From the NCBI RefSeq assembly GCF_900129795.1, contig NZ_FQWW01000002.1, forward strand, positions 674,135 to 738,134: a DNA stretch of 64,000 bases. Reading direction: 5' to 3'. Numbering within the stretch: the first letter of the stretch is position 1; each line of letters starts with the position of its first letter. This document shows positions 1 through 9,844 of the stretch, in pieces. The position numbers and the translations under genes are program-made. This DNA comes from Flavobacterium sp. CF108 (GTDB lineage: Bacteria > Bacteroidota > Bacteroidia > Flavobacteriales > Flavobacteriaceae). The notes below the pieces were generated by a model, which was not told where the DNA came from, ran no database searches, and was given only the letters and a program-made list of their open reading frames with translations.

Positions 1-887
1 CTTTTTCTACCGGCCAAGGCAGTCTTCCTTTATTGGCTTTAAAATCGGCTGCTAAAACTTTATCTTCTGGCGTCATTGCGATTTTAGAAGATGAAACTGG
101 TTTTACAGTTGCAGACCCAGGGTTTTCTTTAGCTTTTTCAAGTGCCGCTTTTCTGTTTGCTTCGGCAATTGCTTCACGAATCAAACGATCAATTTGTCTG
201 TCAATTCTTTTTGATTCGCTTTGTTTTGCTTTAATATCAGACGCAATTCTGTTTTTATCTTTTTTAATTGCATTAACAAGCTTTTGCTGTTCTTTTTTCT
301 CAACTTCTAAGCTTTGTTTTTCTTTTTCGTTTTCAACAATAATTTTTTTCTTAACCTTTCTCTGTCCGTCTAATTTGGCATTAAAATCAACCAGTTGTGC
401 GGTTTTAGACTGAATTTCTAAACCTTGGTTTTTTCTGAAATTCGTATATTGTTTTAAATATTGTGCTCTTTTGTAGGCTTGTAAAAAACTTTCTGAAGAT
501 AAAATAAACATCGCACGGCTTTGCTCAGAACGGCTTTTATACGATTTCAAAATCATTTTTGCATAATCTTCTTTTAAAACCGCCAGTTCTTTTTTCAGTT
601 TATTAACCTGAACTTGGTTAATATACATATCGTTGCTTAAAATTCTTTCCTGTTTTGCTGTTGTATTAATCAGCTTTTCTTTAAGCTTGATTTTATTTGC
701 CTGAATTAAATATTCATTCACTGCTGATTTTTCTTTTTTCCTTACAGACTGCAGCATTTTTTCATTGTCTTTTATTTCCTGAAGAATCTGCGCTTTGCGC
801 TGTTCAAGTTTTTCTTGCTGCGAATCTTGTGCCCAGACAAAAGTCGTGGCGCAAACAAAAATTAGGCTTAGGAGAAATTTTGGCATC
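1..887 (-). CDS. EnvC-like murein hydrolase activator (M23 family), C-terminus beyond window
   Basis: The frame is open from an ATG at 887 to the window edge, giving about 295 residues. A signal peptide (MPKFLLSLIFVCATTFVWAQ) is followed by a long Lys/Glu/Gln-rich coiled coil. The stretch ends in a Pro-Val-Lys-Pro linker and a GRLPWPVE motif, which in EnvC/NlpD-type proteins marks the start of the LytM/M23 domain. That catalytic-fold domain lies outside the window, so its zinc ligands cannot be judged. The family acts in the periplasm, activating or performing peptidoglycan cleavage at division. It starts 23 bp after the DUF4292 gene and is probably the last gene of that operon. Confidence 0.85.
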
Positions 888-910
888 TTTCTATTTTTCT
901 TTTTACAAAT

Positions 911-1690
911 TTACTTAATTAAAACTTTTTTATAACCGCTTGGCACACTATACGGAAAAGAAAGTTCTTCGTTAAATGATATATTGTTATAATTCAAATT
1001 AATATTGGTTGTTCCTTTTGGCTGCAATGCATTAATTACCAATGTTGTTGGAATAGTTCCCTGACTGAACGTTTTAGTATCTGAATAATTGATTTCTAAT
1101 TTTATGTTTTCAGATGACTGAGAAATCTCTTCTTTTTGTACTAGATATTTTTCAGGATCTAAATAAAATACTTTTTGAATCTTTTGACTTTTTTGGTCTT
1201 CTAAACGTATAAGATTTTCTACAATTGTCTGTGTATACTCTCCTTTTCGTAAATCATCAAAAGCTTCTCCAATTAATAAATTCTGAACTTTATTATAATC
1301 CAGGTCAGTTCCAAGCCATTCGCTCAAACTGCTAAAATCTCCTTCATAATAAGTACCTTTTATTTTTTCGTAATAACTTACTGTTGTTGGGGTTATCAAA
1401 GCTTTTGCCATTGTAATTCCCAAAAATTTAACACTTATTAAAATCTGTTTGTCTTTTTCGATTTTTATATCGGCGGTAACATTTTGGCTTTGTTTTTCGT
1501 CTTCATATCTCGCACTGGCTCTTATATTTAAGGTCGAAAAATCTAGTTTGTTTTCGTAATGTTTTTCGATTGCTTTATTGTCTTTTTTTGCAACAACTTC
1601 GGTAGTATTATTATTTTGAACAGCTACGGCTTTGGACTTACACGAGACCATAAAAACCGATATTAATACTATTATAATATATTTTTTCAT
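911..1690 (-). CDS. DUF4292 family lipoprotein
   Basis: A 259-residue protein with a lipoprotein signal (MKKYIIIVLISVFMVSC, lipidated Cys at 17). The rest is predicted beta-rich and resembles the DUF4292 family, which is largely restricted to Bacteroidota and recalls LolA/LolB-like periplasmic folds. Function is unknown; an outer-membrane or periplasmic lipid-anchored role is inferred. It lies 12 bp downstream of a TPR gene and 23 bp upstream of the EnvC-like gene, which suggests a shared envelope or cell-wall role. Confidence 0.8.
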   Translation of the reverse strand: MKKYIIIVLISVFMVSCKSKAVAVQNNNTTEVVAKKDNKAIEKHYENKLDFSTLNIRASARYEDEKQSQNVTADIKIEKDKQILISVKFLGITMAKALITPTTVSYYEKIKGTYYEGDFSSLSEWLGTDLDYNKVQNLLIGEAFDDLRKGEYTQTIVENLIRLEDQKSQKIQKVFYLDPEKYLVQKEEISQSSENIKLEINYSDTKTFSQGTIPTTLVINALQPKGTTNINLNYNNISFNEELSFPYSVPSGYKKVLIK

Positions 1691-1702
1691 CTTAATTTCT
1701 TC

Positions 1703-3049
1703 TTACTTCTTTTTTAATAATTCATTTGCCTTCAAAAAGTATTCCTCTTTTTTCTTAGCATCTCCTAATCCATTATATGCCTCTCCCAATTGAATATTAA
1801 AATTTGCCTCTAGTTTTTTATCATCAACAACATAATCAAGTCCCATTTCTAAAACGGTTTTTGCATTTTTAAATTGCTGTAACTGATTGCTTCCCAAACC
1901 TGCATAATAATAAAATTGCGGCTGGCTTGGATAAACTTCAATCATGGTCATTGCTCTTTTTGTCATTGGCGCAAATTGTTTTGCTTGTGTATAAGCTTCA
2001 AGCAAAAGCAAATTCGTTTCACGATCAGTGTTTGAATTGGTCATTAAATCTTTTTCGTAATATTTAATGGCGTTTTCAAACTGGTTTTTACTATGATAAA
2101 ATTTTCCAATTTCTTTAGCAACGTCAACTTCTTTATCATTGTCAAAATAAGAAATGGCTTTTTCTAAATCTGGACCGTATTGCGGATTTTTATTTACATA
2201 AATCAAAAACTCATTTAATGTTCGATGCTTAATTTTTGAATCAATTTTTGAACTTGACAAAATTACATTCATCGACTTAATGGCTTTGTCTGCCTGATTA
2301 GCATCTAAATAACTTTTGAACAAGCTTACCTGTCCCCATTCAGAATCTGGAAGTTCTTTTGCCAGTTGTTTTGCAACATCAACGGCTTTGTCTGTTTCGT
2401 CTGATTTTGAATATAGAAAAATCAGATTAACATAATTTGATTCTTCTTTTGGGTTCTTTTTAATCTGCTCAATTAAATTTGAAATTTCTGCATTTTGATA
2501 TTTTCCCTGAGATAAAATCTGTGTTTTATAACGATCACGATCTTCAGATTTTCCGAATTTATCATTCATTTCGTTAATCGTCACAAGCGCTTTATCATAT
2601 TGGTTTGTCAACATATATAACGAGATCAAATCGTCTTTATATTCTTCATCAAAAACAATAATCTTCTGAATCGTTTCTATCGCCAAAGGGTAGTTTTTGG
2701 TTTCGTAACTTACATCGTAAATTCCCAGCCAATACCATTTGTTTTTTGGATTTAACTGCGTGGCTTTTTCAAATGCATTTTGGGCATTTTGATATTCTTT
2801 TAGTGCCAGATAATTTTTTCCAACTTCAAAATAAGCGACAGCATCAGAAGGTTTTATTTTGATACATTTTTCTAAAGATGCTATTGCTTTATCGTAGTTT
2901 TCGATTCCTTTTTGTTTCAAAGATTCATAAAAAGCGTCTTGATATTCATCTGGTGCCAAAGCAATATCTTCCGGTTCCGTTTGCGCGAAAACCGAAGCTG
3001 AATTGCTTAGTAAAGCAAAAAATAAAATTATCAAAACTCTTTTTTTCAT
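1703..3049 (-). CDS. secreted tetratricopeptide-repeat protein
   Basis: A 448-residue protein with a signal peptide (MKKRVLIILFFALLSNSASVFAQ). It is built of TPR-like helical pairs almost throughout, for example around residues 52-120 (FEVGKNYLALKEYQNAQNAF) and 310-440. No catalytic domain is visible. It is probably a periplasmic protein-protein scaffold. It lies 18 bp after the nucleotidyltransferase gene and 12 bp before the DUF4292 lipoprotein, and is probably cotranscribed with both. The partner is unknown. Confidence 0.85.
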   Translation of the reverse strand: MKKRVLIILFFALLSNSASVFAQTEPEDIALAPDEYQDAFYESLKQKGIENYDKAIASLEKCIKIKPSDAVAYFEVGKNYLALKEYQNAQNAFEKATQLNPKNKWYWLGIYDVSYETKNYPLAIETIQKIIVFDEEYKDDLISLYMLTNQYDKALVTINEMNDKFGKSEDRDRYKTQILSQGKYQNAEISNLIEQIKKNPKEESNYVNLIFLYSKSDETDKAVDVAKQLAKELPDSEWGQVSLFKSYLDANQADKAIKSMNVILSSSKIDSKIKHRTLNEFLIYVNKNPQYGPDLEKAISYFDNDKEVDVAKEIGKFYHSKNQFENAIKYYEKDLMTNSNTDRETNLLLLEAYTQAKQFAPMTKRAMTMIEVYPSQPQFYYYAGLGSNQLQQFKNAKTVLEMGLDYVVDDKKLEANFNIQLGEAYNGLGDAKKKEEYFLKANELLKKK

Positions 3050-3067
3050 TTTTTTTACGATTTCATT

Positions 3068-4084
3068 TTATTCTAAAACCGAGTAATCTCCAATGCTGAT
3101 ACTTGTGAATTTTCCATCATAACTAACATGATTTCCAATCATTGCATTATCTAAGTTAGCATTTTTTATTTGAGAATTAGTTTGTATTAAGCTATTTTTA
3201 ATAGAACTGTCGGTTACATGGCAGCCTTTTCCTATTGAAACATTTGGCCCAACAGTTGTATTTTTCAACACTACATTTTCACCAATATAACATGGAGGAA
3301 TAATTGTTGAATTTTCAAGCGTTACGTTGTAATCCACTAAATGTTCTCCGTCATTATGCAAAAATCCTAACATTCTGCTGTTCGTTTCAACCGTAACATC
3401 TTTGTTTCCGCAGTCCATCCACTCATCAACACTTCCGGTTTTAAAAACTTTTCCGTTTGCCATCATGGCTTTGATACCGTCGTTGATTTGGTATTCACCG
3501 CCATTTTGAATGTTATTATCTAAAACTCCCTGAAGTTCTTTTTTCAGATCTCCAACTTCTTTAAAATAATAAATTCCAATCACGGCTAAATCACTAACAA
3601 ATTCTTTTGGTTTTTCAACCAATTCTATAATTTCATTATTTGGATTTAATTTTACAACTCCAAAAGCTTCCGGCTGATCGACTTGTTTTACCCAAATTAC
3701 CGCATCGGCAGATGGATCTAATTCAAAATCGGCTCTAATTAAAGTATCCGCGTAAGCGATAACTGCTGGTCCTGATAAAGATTCTTTTGCACACATAATA
3801 GCGTGCCCGGTTCCTAAAGGTAAATCCTGACGATAGATTGAAGCTTTCGCTCCTAACCCTTGTGCCAAATCCTTTAGACTTGCAACAACATCATCTCCAA
3901 AAAACGCTTCGTCTCCAAGAATAAAGGCAACTTCTTCTATCGGCTGTTTTAATATTTTAGCGATATCTTCTACTAAACGGTGAACGATAGATTTTCCCGC
4001 AACCGGAATTAATGGTTTTGGTACTGTTAATGTATGTGGGCGAAGTCTTGATCCACGACCTGCCATTGGAACGATTATTTTCAT
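3068..4084 (-). CDS. sugar-phosphate nucleotidyltransferase with left-handed beta-helix C-terminus
   Basis: A 338-residue protein. The N-terminal nucleotidyltransferase signature is G9-R-G-S-R-L-R-P with P22-K23-P24, the nucleotide-binding and catalytic loop of the RmlA/GalU/GlmU class. From about residue 245 hexapeptide-like repeats (IGENVVL, VGPNVSIG) indicate a left-handed beta-helix. It should make an NDP-sugar from NTP and a sugar 1-phosphate. The sugar cannot be fixed from the sequence; glucose or mannose 1-phosphate are plausible. It heads a tight TPR-DUF4292-EnvC run and follows dut by 130 bp. Confidence 0.85.
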   Translation of the reverse strand: MKIIVPMAGRGSRLRPHTLTVPKPLIPVAGKSIVHRLVEDIAKILKQPIEEVAFILGDEAFFGDDVVASLKDLAQGLGAKASIYRQDLPLGTGHAIMCAKESLSGPAVIAYADTLIRADFELDPSADAVIWVKQVDQPEAFGVVKLNPNNEIIELVEKPKEFVSDLAVIGIYYFKEVGDLKKELQGVLDNNIQNGGEYQINDGIKAMMANGKVFKTGSVDEWMDCGNKDVTVETNSRMLGFLHNDGEHLVDYNVTLENSTIIPPCYIGENVVLKNTTVGPNVSIGKGCHVTDSSIKNSLIQTNSQIKNANLDNAMIGNHVSYDGKFTSISIGDYSVLE

Positions 4085-4214
4085 CTAATTTTATTTTATG
4101 TGGGAAGATTTAAAAAAACCTTCAGTTTGGTTAGTTCAAGTTTTAATTTTTAAAATTCGCAGAAGTTTAACAGCTTTATCAAAAAAACTGTAAACCGCGA
4201 CTGAGACTGAAAAC

Positions 4215-4649
4215 TTATTTCACTCCAGTACTTCCAAATCCGCCTGCTCCTCTTGAAGTTTCCGTTAATTCTTCCACTTCAATCCATTCTGCTCTTTCGT
4301 GTTTGGCAATAATTAATTGTGCAATTCTTTCTCCGTTTTCAATTACAAATTCTTCATTTGATAAATTTACCAAAATCACTCCTATTTCACCTCTGTAATC
4401 TGCATCAACAGTTCCCGGAGAATTTAAAACTGTAACTCCTTTTTTTGCTGCCAGCCCGCTTCTTGGTCTAACCTGTGCTTCGTAACCAATTGGCAATTCA
4501 ATAAAAAGTCCTGTTTTTACAATTGTTCTTTCTAAAGGTTTTAACGTAATTGGTTCTGTAATATTGGCACGCAAGTCCATTCCTGCAGAAGCAATTGTTT
4601 CGTAATTTGGTAAATCATGTTGTGATTTATTGATAATTTGTATTTTCAT
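4215..4649 (-). CDS. dut: dUTP diphosphatase (dUTPase)
   Basis: A 144-residue trimeric-type dUTPase, the usual bacterial length. Conserved motifs in order are AGMDLRA (residues 22-28), [23 protein letters not shown] with the catalytic Asp, ERIAQLII, and the C-terminal [10 protein letters not shown] flap. It hydrolyses dUTP to dUMP and PPi, keeping uracil out of DNA and feeding dTMP synthesis. It lies 29 bp downstream of the flippase gene and is probably on the same transcript. Confidence 0.97.
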   Translation of the reverse strand: MKIQIINKSQHDLPNYETIASAGMDLRANITEPITLKPLERTIVKTGLFIELPIGYEAQVRPRSGLAAKKGVTVLNSPGTVDADYRGEIGVILVNLSNEEFVIENGERIAQLIIAKHERAEWIEVEELTETSRGAGGFGSTGVK

Positions 4650-4678
4650 TTTTATTATAAAAGATTAAAAAAGCACTT

Positions 4679-6139
4679 TTACTTTCTATTCATTATTCCT
4701 TTAATTGTGTCTTTTTCGTTGTGATAAACAAAGTACATAAAGCCTAATAGTAACGGGATTCCAACAAAATAATTTTCTCTAAATCCATAAAATGAAATGG
4801 CAGAAAATAAAATTGAAATTCCTAAATAAGCCGAAATTTTATTCATGTCGTATGGAATAGGATAATATTTGTTTCCTAAAACATACGATATTAACATCAT
4901 ACTTCCGTAGGCAGAAATTGTTGCAATTGCAGATCCGTAATAACTGTATTTTGGAATCAAAAAGTAATTTAAAACCAAAGTTACGATTGCTCCAACAATT
5001 GAAATATAGGCTCCAATTCTTGTTTGATCTGTTAGTTTATACCAAACTGATAAGTTATTGTAAATTCCTAAAAAGAAATTTGCCAGAATGATTAACGGCA
5101 CCACTTTCATGGCTTCCCAATAGGATTTGTTGTCTAATAAAAGATATTTTAGTATGTCTGCAAAAACGATAACGCCTAATAAAATCAGTGAACCCAGAAT
5201 CACAAAATATTTTGTAATTATGGCATAAGTCTGAGGTGCGTTTTCATTTTTTGCGTGGCTGAAAAAGAAGGGTTCAATTCCTAATCTAAAAGCCGTTGCA
5301 AACAAGACCATAAATAACCCTAGTTTATAACAGGCAGAATAAGCCCCAACTTCTGATTTTGCAAGATTTTCAGGAAGTAAATATCCTAATAAGATTTTAT
5401 CGAAATGTTCATTCACTGCAAATGCAAGTCCGGCAACTAAAATTGGCAGACCGTATTTCATCATTTTTTTCCAAAGTATGGGATCAAATTTTCTTCCTAA
5501 CGAAAGATAATTTGGAGAAAGTACAATGAAAGTTGCTAAACTTGCCAAGAGGTTGGCGATGAAAATATAGGCAATCTGGAAATTTTCTACATATAAATTA
5601 TCCCAAACTGAATTAGGATGTGAAGCCGCTAATTTTGGCAGGTACAATAAAAAGAAAATATTCAGCAATAGATTAATTACTACGTTTCCTATTTTTATTG
5701 CTGCGTAAACCATTGGACGCTGGTTTGCTCTTAATTTTGAAAATGGTACTAAAACCAATGCGTCTAAAACTAAAATCCAAACAGAATAGGTAATATACTG
5801 CGCATCAACTTCGGCCCAGTTTGCCAGCGTATTTCTAAAAATTAACCCCGCAAACAAGAATCCAATTGATGACCAAAATATTGATATTGTAGAAGTTGCG
5901 ATTACATTTTTCTTATCTTCTTCGGCACTGTAAAATCTAAAGAATGCTGTTTCCATTCCATAAGAAAGAACTACGTTAAAGAAAACCATCCAAGACAAAA
6001 CAATCGAAACTTCGCCGTATTCGGCAGTCGGTAAAATACCTGTATATAATCTGACCAATAAAAAACTGAGCATTCGCGGTAAAACGGTTGCCAGTCCATA
6101 AATTGCAGTTTGTTTGAATAGATTTTTATATAATCCCAA
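4679..6139 (-). CDS. oligosaccharide flippase family protein (Wzx/MATE-like)
   Basis: A 486-residue polytopic membrane protein with about 12-14 hydrophobic segments. The N-terminal pattern (GLYKNLFKQTAIYGLATVLP) is that of the polysaccharide biosynthesis/MurJ-Wzx superfamily. It would flip lipid-linked saccharide across the inner membrane. A TAnnTTTG element at 6166-6173 reading leftward supports its own promoter. It sits outside the main polysaccharide cluster (28-41 kb), which has a separate flippase, so the substrates probably differ. Confidence 0.85.
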   Translation of the reverse strand: MGLYKNLFKQTAIYGLATVLPRMLSFLLVRLYTGILPTAEYGEVSIVLSWMVFFNVVLSYGMETAFFRFYSAEEDKKNVIATSTISIFWSSIGFLFAGLIFRNTLANWAEVDAQYITYSVWILVLDALVLVPFSKLRANQRPMVYAAIKIGNVVINLLLNIFFLLYLPKLAASHPNSVWDNLYVENFQIAYIFIANLLASLATFIVLSPNYLSLGRKFDPILWKKMMKYGLPILVAGLAFAVNEHFDKILLGYLLPENLAKSEVGAYSACYKLGLFMVLFATAFRLGIEPFFFSHAKNENAPQTYAIITKYFVILGSLILLGVIVFADILKYLLLDNKSYWEAMKVVPLIILANFFLGIYNNLSVWYKLTDQTRIGAYISIVGAIVTLVLNYFLIPKYSYYGSAIATISAYGSMMLISYVLGNKYYPIPYDMNKISAYLGISILFSAISFYGFRENYFVGIPLLLGFMYFVYHNEKDTIKGIMNRK

Positions 6140-6165
6140 AATAATTAGTAATAAAGTTCAAAAAA

Positions 6166-6173
6166 CAAAAATA
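6166..6173 (-). promoter_or_regulatory. Bacteroidota -7 promoter element before the flippase gene
   Basis: On the minus strand the sequence reads TATTTTTG, matching the TAnnTTTG consensus, 27 bp before the start codon. No clear -33 TTG was seen. Confidence 0.5.
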
Positions 6174-6233
6174 ACCAATTCTTTGGTTTTATTAGTCCTT
6201 TTGACGGTTCAATAAAAAAACTTAGCGACAATT

Positions 6234-6680
6234 TTAATGTGTTAATTTATTTTCGTCTAAAACTTTCACAAAATGAAAACCTTTTGGGCCATATCCTTGA
6301 TTATAATAAAATCGGTGCGCGCCAAAATTTCCCGAGAAAGCATCAAGAACAATACTGCTGCAGCCTATGTCCAGCGCTTTTTGTTCGATATAATCTGTAA
6401 GCATTTTTCCAATTCCTTTAGAGCGATATTCTGGATTTACTACAAAATTGTCAATTTCGAGATATTTTCCCGTCCATAATTTGGTTGCTGACCAGCATCC
6501 TGTAATGCCCAAACAAACTTCATTTTCAAAAACTCCAATCTGGATATAATTATGCGGAACCATTTCAGAAAGAAATGATTGGTACTTTTCTAAAGTTATA
6601 TTAGGATATAGAAATCTGATGGTTTCAATTTGAGCCACCATTTCGTCAATCGTAGTAAATTCGCGTATTTGTAAAGCCAT
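6234..6680 (-). CDS. GNAT family N-acetyltransferase
   Basis: About 148 residues starting MALQIREFTT. The acetyl-CoA motif A (R-S-K-G-I-G-K-M-L) is followed by DAFSGNFGAHRFYYNQGY, typical of GNAT motif B. The substrate is unknown. An in-frame ATG seven codons upstream (6701) is disfavoured because a TAATTTTG promoter element lies at 6699-6706, which would place the transcription start downstream of that codon. It is a single gene between the flippase and the structured repeat region. Confidence 0.85.
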   Translation of the reverse strand: MALQIREFTTIDEMVAQIETIRFLYPNITLEKYQSFLSEMVPHNYIQIGVFENEVCLGITGCWSATKLWTGKYLEIDNFVVNPEYRSKGIGKMLTDYIEQKALDIGCSSIVLDAFSGNFGAHRFYYNQGYGPKGFHFVKVLDENKLTH

Positions 6681-6698
6681 TGTGATAGAAATAGAATT

Positions 6699-6706
6699 CA
6701 AAATTA
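6699..6706 (-). promoter_or_regulatory. -7 promoter element of the GNAT gene
   Basis: The minus strand reads TAATTTTG. It overlaps the longer possible start codon at 6701 and so argues for the start at 6680. Confidence 0.5.
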
Positions 6707-6822
6707 ATTATTTTTTTTAAGCAAGTTATATAATTAACAACACACTAACATGTGAAATATGTAAATTAAGGCTGAAAATTATGTAACTTTTTTTAAACAG
6801 TCTTTTCTTAAATTTGTTTCAC

Positions 6823-7074
6823 AGGGATTGAGAAAGCTAAATACAACCCTTATAAAAAAGGAAGCACTGGGACTAATAAAGCTTGTTTGTTCCCATAAAA
6901 GACAAAGCATAAGGGATTGATTCTGCTGAAATGTAACCCTAAAAAAAACAGAGCACTGGGACTAATAAAGCTAGTTTGTACCCATAAAAAACAAAGCACA
7001 GGGATTGATTCTGCTGAAATGTAACCCTAAAAAAAAAACAGAGCACTGGGATTTATAAAGCTAGTTTGTTCCCA
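6823..7074. repeat. six alternating bulged-hairpin units (three ~89-bp tandem repeats)
   Basis: Units of type A (6823-6851, 6912-6940, 7000-7028; begin AGGGATTGA, end AACCCT) alternate with type B (6868-6895, 6957-6984, 7047-7074; begin TGGGACTAATAAAGCT, end GTaCCCA or GTtCCCA). A to B spacing is 43-47 bp and A to A is 88-89 bp. Each unit closes with complementary ends containing one bulge (AGGG-a-TT with AACCCT; TGGGAC with GT-w-CCCA). Spacers are A-rich with a CAAAGC or CAGAGCAC core. The block lies between the GNAT gene start and the atpG terminator. Function is unknown. Confidence 0.85.
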
Positions 7075-7116
7075 TGAAAGACAAAGCTACAGAGTGATAA
7101 AATCTGTGTCAATAAT

Positions 7117-7174
7117 TTTATAAAATGGTATGGATTCTCAATTTTGGGTAAATTGAGAATCACCATTTTATAAA
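7117..7174. repeat. 58-bp long inverted repeat (hairpin)
   Basis: Outer arms are 7117-7129 (TTTATAAAATGGT) and 7162-7174. Inner arms are 7133-7144 (GATTCTCAATTT) and 7150-7161, with a 5-nt loop and a 3-nt bulge. All 25 arm pairs match. It lies between the tandem units and the atpG terminator. It could be a palindromic element or an RNA-processing structure. Confidence 0.8.
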
Positions 7175-7222
7175 TTTTCTTGTTTATAGATGATATTCTT
7201 AAAAAAGAAAAAACTTCCAAAA

Positions 7223-7258
7223 AAAAAATAGCCGACAAATATTTGTCGGCTATTTTTT
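7223..7258 (-). terminator. intrinsic terminator of the atp operon
   Basis: A perfect palindrome (TAGCCGACAAAT with its mirror, 7229-7252) is flanked by A and T runs. It begins about 20 bp after the atpG stop and would work in both directions. Confidence 0.92.
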
Positions 7259-7276
7259 TATTTATTGATGAACTTC

Positions 7277-8137
7277 TTATCCATTCAAAGCTTCTGCTCC
7301 ACCAACAATCTCTAAGATTTCGTTTGTAATTGCAGCTTGACGTGCTTTGTTGTAAGTTAATTTCAATTGGTTTCTTAATTCTGTTGCGTTGTCAGTTGCT
7401 TTGTGCATAGCTGTCATACGCGCACCATGCTCAGAAGCAAATGAATCGCGAATACCTTTGTATAATTGTGTTTTTAAAGACTTTGGAATTAAAGTCAAAA
7501 CAATTTCTTCTTTTGAAGGTTCGAAAATATAATCTCCCGCAGAAACTGCAGCATCAGTTTTAATAGGTGCTAAAGGCAAAAACTGCTCTGTTTGAACAAT
7601 TTGAGTTGCAGCATTTTTAAATTGATTGTAGATTAATTCGATTCTGTCATATTCTCCAGATAAGAATTTTTCAGTCAAATTATCAGCAATTCCAGCAACA
7701 TTCTCGAAAGTTAAATGATCAAAAATTGCATTATGATGACCGTGAACTTTATGCGTTTTAGTTAAAGCATCATTTCCTTTTTTACCAATAGCAAAAACGT
7801 CAACTTGTTTTCCTGCATAAAAATCGGTACGATTCTTAACCTCTTTAATAACATTTGAATTGAATGCACCACATAAACCTCTGTTTGAAGTTATAGCTAC
7901 AAGCAATACTTTTTTTACTTCACGTTGAGTTGTGTAATCTCCTCCAACTTCACCTTCAAGTGTAGCAGAAAGATTTTGTAATAACTCTGTTAATTTCTCG
8001 GCATAAGGGCGCATTGCAGTGATTGCATCTTGTGCTTTCTTAAGCTTTGCTGCAGAAACCATTTTCATTGCCGATGTAATTTGCATCGTCGATGAAACGG
8101 AAGTAATTCTATTACGGATTTCCTTTAAATTTGCCAT
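7277..8137 (-). CDS. atpG: F1F0 ATP synthase gamma subunit
   Basis: A 286-residue gamma subunit, the rotating central shaft of F1. The N-terminal helix (MANLKEIRNRITSVSSTMQITSAMKMVSAAKLKKA) and the C-terminal helix (LRNQLKLTYNKARQAAITNEILEIVGGA) are the family's two signature coiled-coil helices; GLCGAFN is also present. It is the last gene of atpB-E-F-H-A-G and ends just before a strong terminator. Confidence 0.98.
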   Translation of the reverse strand: MANLKEIRNRITSVSSTMQITSAMKMVSAAKLKKAQDAITAMRPYAEKLTELLQNLSATLEGEVGGDYTTQREVKKVLLVAITSNRGLCGAFNSNVIKEVKNRTDFYAGKQVDVFAIGKKGNDALTKTHKVHGHHNAIFDHLTFENVAGIADNLTEKFLSGEYDRIELIYNQFKNAATQIVQTEQFLPLAPIKTDAAVSAGDYIFEPSKEEIVLTLIPKSLKTQLYKGIRDSFASEHGARMTAMHKATDNATELRNQLKLTYNKARQAAITNEILEIVGGAEALNG

Positions 8138-8227
8138 TTGTCGATTAAAAAATGTGACAATTTGAAAATTAGATAATTAGAATACTGTTAAGACGTTTTC
8201 TAATTATCTAATTGACCAATTCTCTAA

Positions 8228-9805
8228 TTAGATATATTTTGCTGAAATTTCTTTTGCTGCTTTTTCGATAACATCAGTAATGTTGTCATCTAACTTACCA
8301 GCTTTCAACGCGTTAAGCGTATCTTTATGTTTGCTGTTTAAGTAAGCTAAGAAATCAGCTTCAAATTCTTTTACTTTATTTACAGGAACACTTTTCAATA
8401 AGTTTTTAGAACCAGCGTAAATAATAGCAACTTGGTTTTCAACAGGATAAGGATCATTTAAACCTTGTTTCAAGATTTCAACGTTTCTTCTTCCTTTTTC
8501 AATTACGTTTAATGTAACTGAATCCAAGTCAGAACCAAATTTAGCGAAAGCTTCTAATTCACGGAATTGAGCCTGGTCTAATTTTAAAGTTCCTGAAACT
8601 TTTTTCATTGATTTAATTTGAGCATTACCTCCAACACGAGATACAGAGATACCTACGTTAATAGCAGGACGAACTCCAGAGTTGAACAAATCTCCATCAA
8701 GGAAAATCTGACCATCTGTAATCGAGATTACGTTTGTTGGGATATATGCAGAAACGTCACCAGCCTGAGTTTCGATAATTGGTAAAGCAGTTAATGAACC
8801 ACCACCTTTTACGATAGACTTGATAGAATCTGGTAAGTCGTTCATGCTTTTAGCAATTCCGTCATCAGCAATTACTTTACAAGCACGCTCTAATAAACGA
8901 GAGTGTAAGTAGAAAACGTCTCCAGGGTAAGCCTCACGTCCCGGTGGTCTTCTTAATAAAAGAGAAACCTCACGGTAAGCAACAGCTTGTTTAGATAAAT
9001 CATCATACACAATAAGTGCCGGACGACCTGAATCTCTAAAGTATTCTCCAATTGCAGCACCTGCGAAAGGAGCATAAACTTGCATTGGAGCTGGATCAGA
9101 AGCATTTGCCGCAACAATAACTGTATAAGCCATTGCTCCTTTTTCTTCTAACATTTTTGCAATTCCTGCTACTGTTGACGCTTTTTGCCCAATTGCAACA
9201 TATATACAGAATACAGGTTTTCCTGCATCGTAAAATTCTTTTTGATTTAAGATTGTATCGATACAAACAGTTGATTTACCTGTTTGACGGTCACCAATAA
9301 CAAGCTCACGTTGTCCACGTCCAACCGGGATCATAGCATCTACTGCTTTTACTCCTGTTTGTAATGGCTCAGTTACTGGCTGACGGAAAATAACTCCAGG
9401 AGCTTTTCTTTCTAATGGCATTTCGTATAAAGTTCCTTCAATTGGTCCTTTACCGTCAATCGGAAGACCAAGAGTATTAACCACACGTCCAACCATTTGC
9501 TCACCTACTTTAAGAGAAGCAATACGTTGTGTTCTTTTTGCAGTTGATCCTTCTTTGATTCCAGTTGATGGTCCTAAAAGTACCACACCAACATTGTCTT
9601 CTTCAAGGTTTAATACAATAGCTTCAAGTCCGTTATCAAATTCAACTAACTCACCGTATTGTACATTAGATAGCCCGTAAATACGAGCAATACCGTCTCC
9701 AACTTGAAGTACCGTTCCTACTTCCTCTAGCGTAGCACCAGATTCAAAACCTTCTACTTGCTTTCTTAATATTGCTGAAATTTCAGCAGGTTTGATTTCC
9801 GCCAT
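8228..9805 (-). CDS. atpA: F1F0 ATP synthase alpha subunit
   Basis: A 525-residue non-catalytic nucleotide-binding subunit of F1. The P-loop GDRQTGKS is at residues 171-178 (family form GDRQTGKT), and VSRVGGNAQ and [16 protein letters not shown] match the family. Forms the alpha3beta3 ring with AtpD, which is not encoded here. It is 39 bp downstream of atpH and 90 bp upstream of atpG. Confidence 0.99.
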   Translation of the reverse strand: MAEIKPAEISAILRKQVEGFESGATLEEVGTVLQVGDGIARIYGLSNVQYGELVEFDNGLEAIVLNLEEDNVGVVLLGPSTGIKEGSTAKRTQRIASLKVGEQMVGRVVNTLGLPIDGKGPIEGTLYEMPLERKAPGVIFRQPVTEPLQTGVKAVDAMIPVGRGQRELVIGDRQTGKSTVCIDTILNQKEFYDAGKPVFCIYVAIGQKASTVAGIAKMLEEKGAMAYTVIVAANASDPAPMQVYAPFAGAAIGEYFRDSGRPALIVYDDLSKQAVAYREVSLLLRRPPGREAYPGDVFYLHSRLLERACKVIADDGIAKSMNDLPDSIKSIVKGGGSLTALPIIETQAGDVSAYIPTNVISITDGQIFLDGDLFNSGVRPAINVGISVSRVGGNAQIKSMKKVSGTLKLDQAQFRELEAFAKFGSDLDSVTLNVIEKGRRNVEILKQGLNDPYPVENQVAIIYAGSKNLLKSVPVNKVKEFEADFLAYLNSKHKDTLNALKAGKLDDNITDVIEKAAKEISAKYI

Positions 9806-9844
9806 CTTAAATTTATAATTTAGACACTTTTATGTGTAATAAAA

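Noticed and set aside
6823..7074. CRISPR array
   Set aside because: The repeated units and the short spacers are all similar to each other; there are no unique spacers of constant length and no cas genes in the window.
7053..7238. Small gene on the minus strand in the repeat region
   Set aside because: The reading frame runs through the hairpin, terminator and repeat units and resembles no protein; it is a shadow of structured non-coding DNA.
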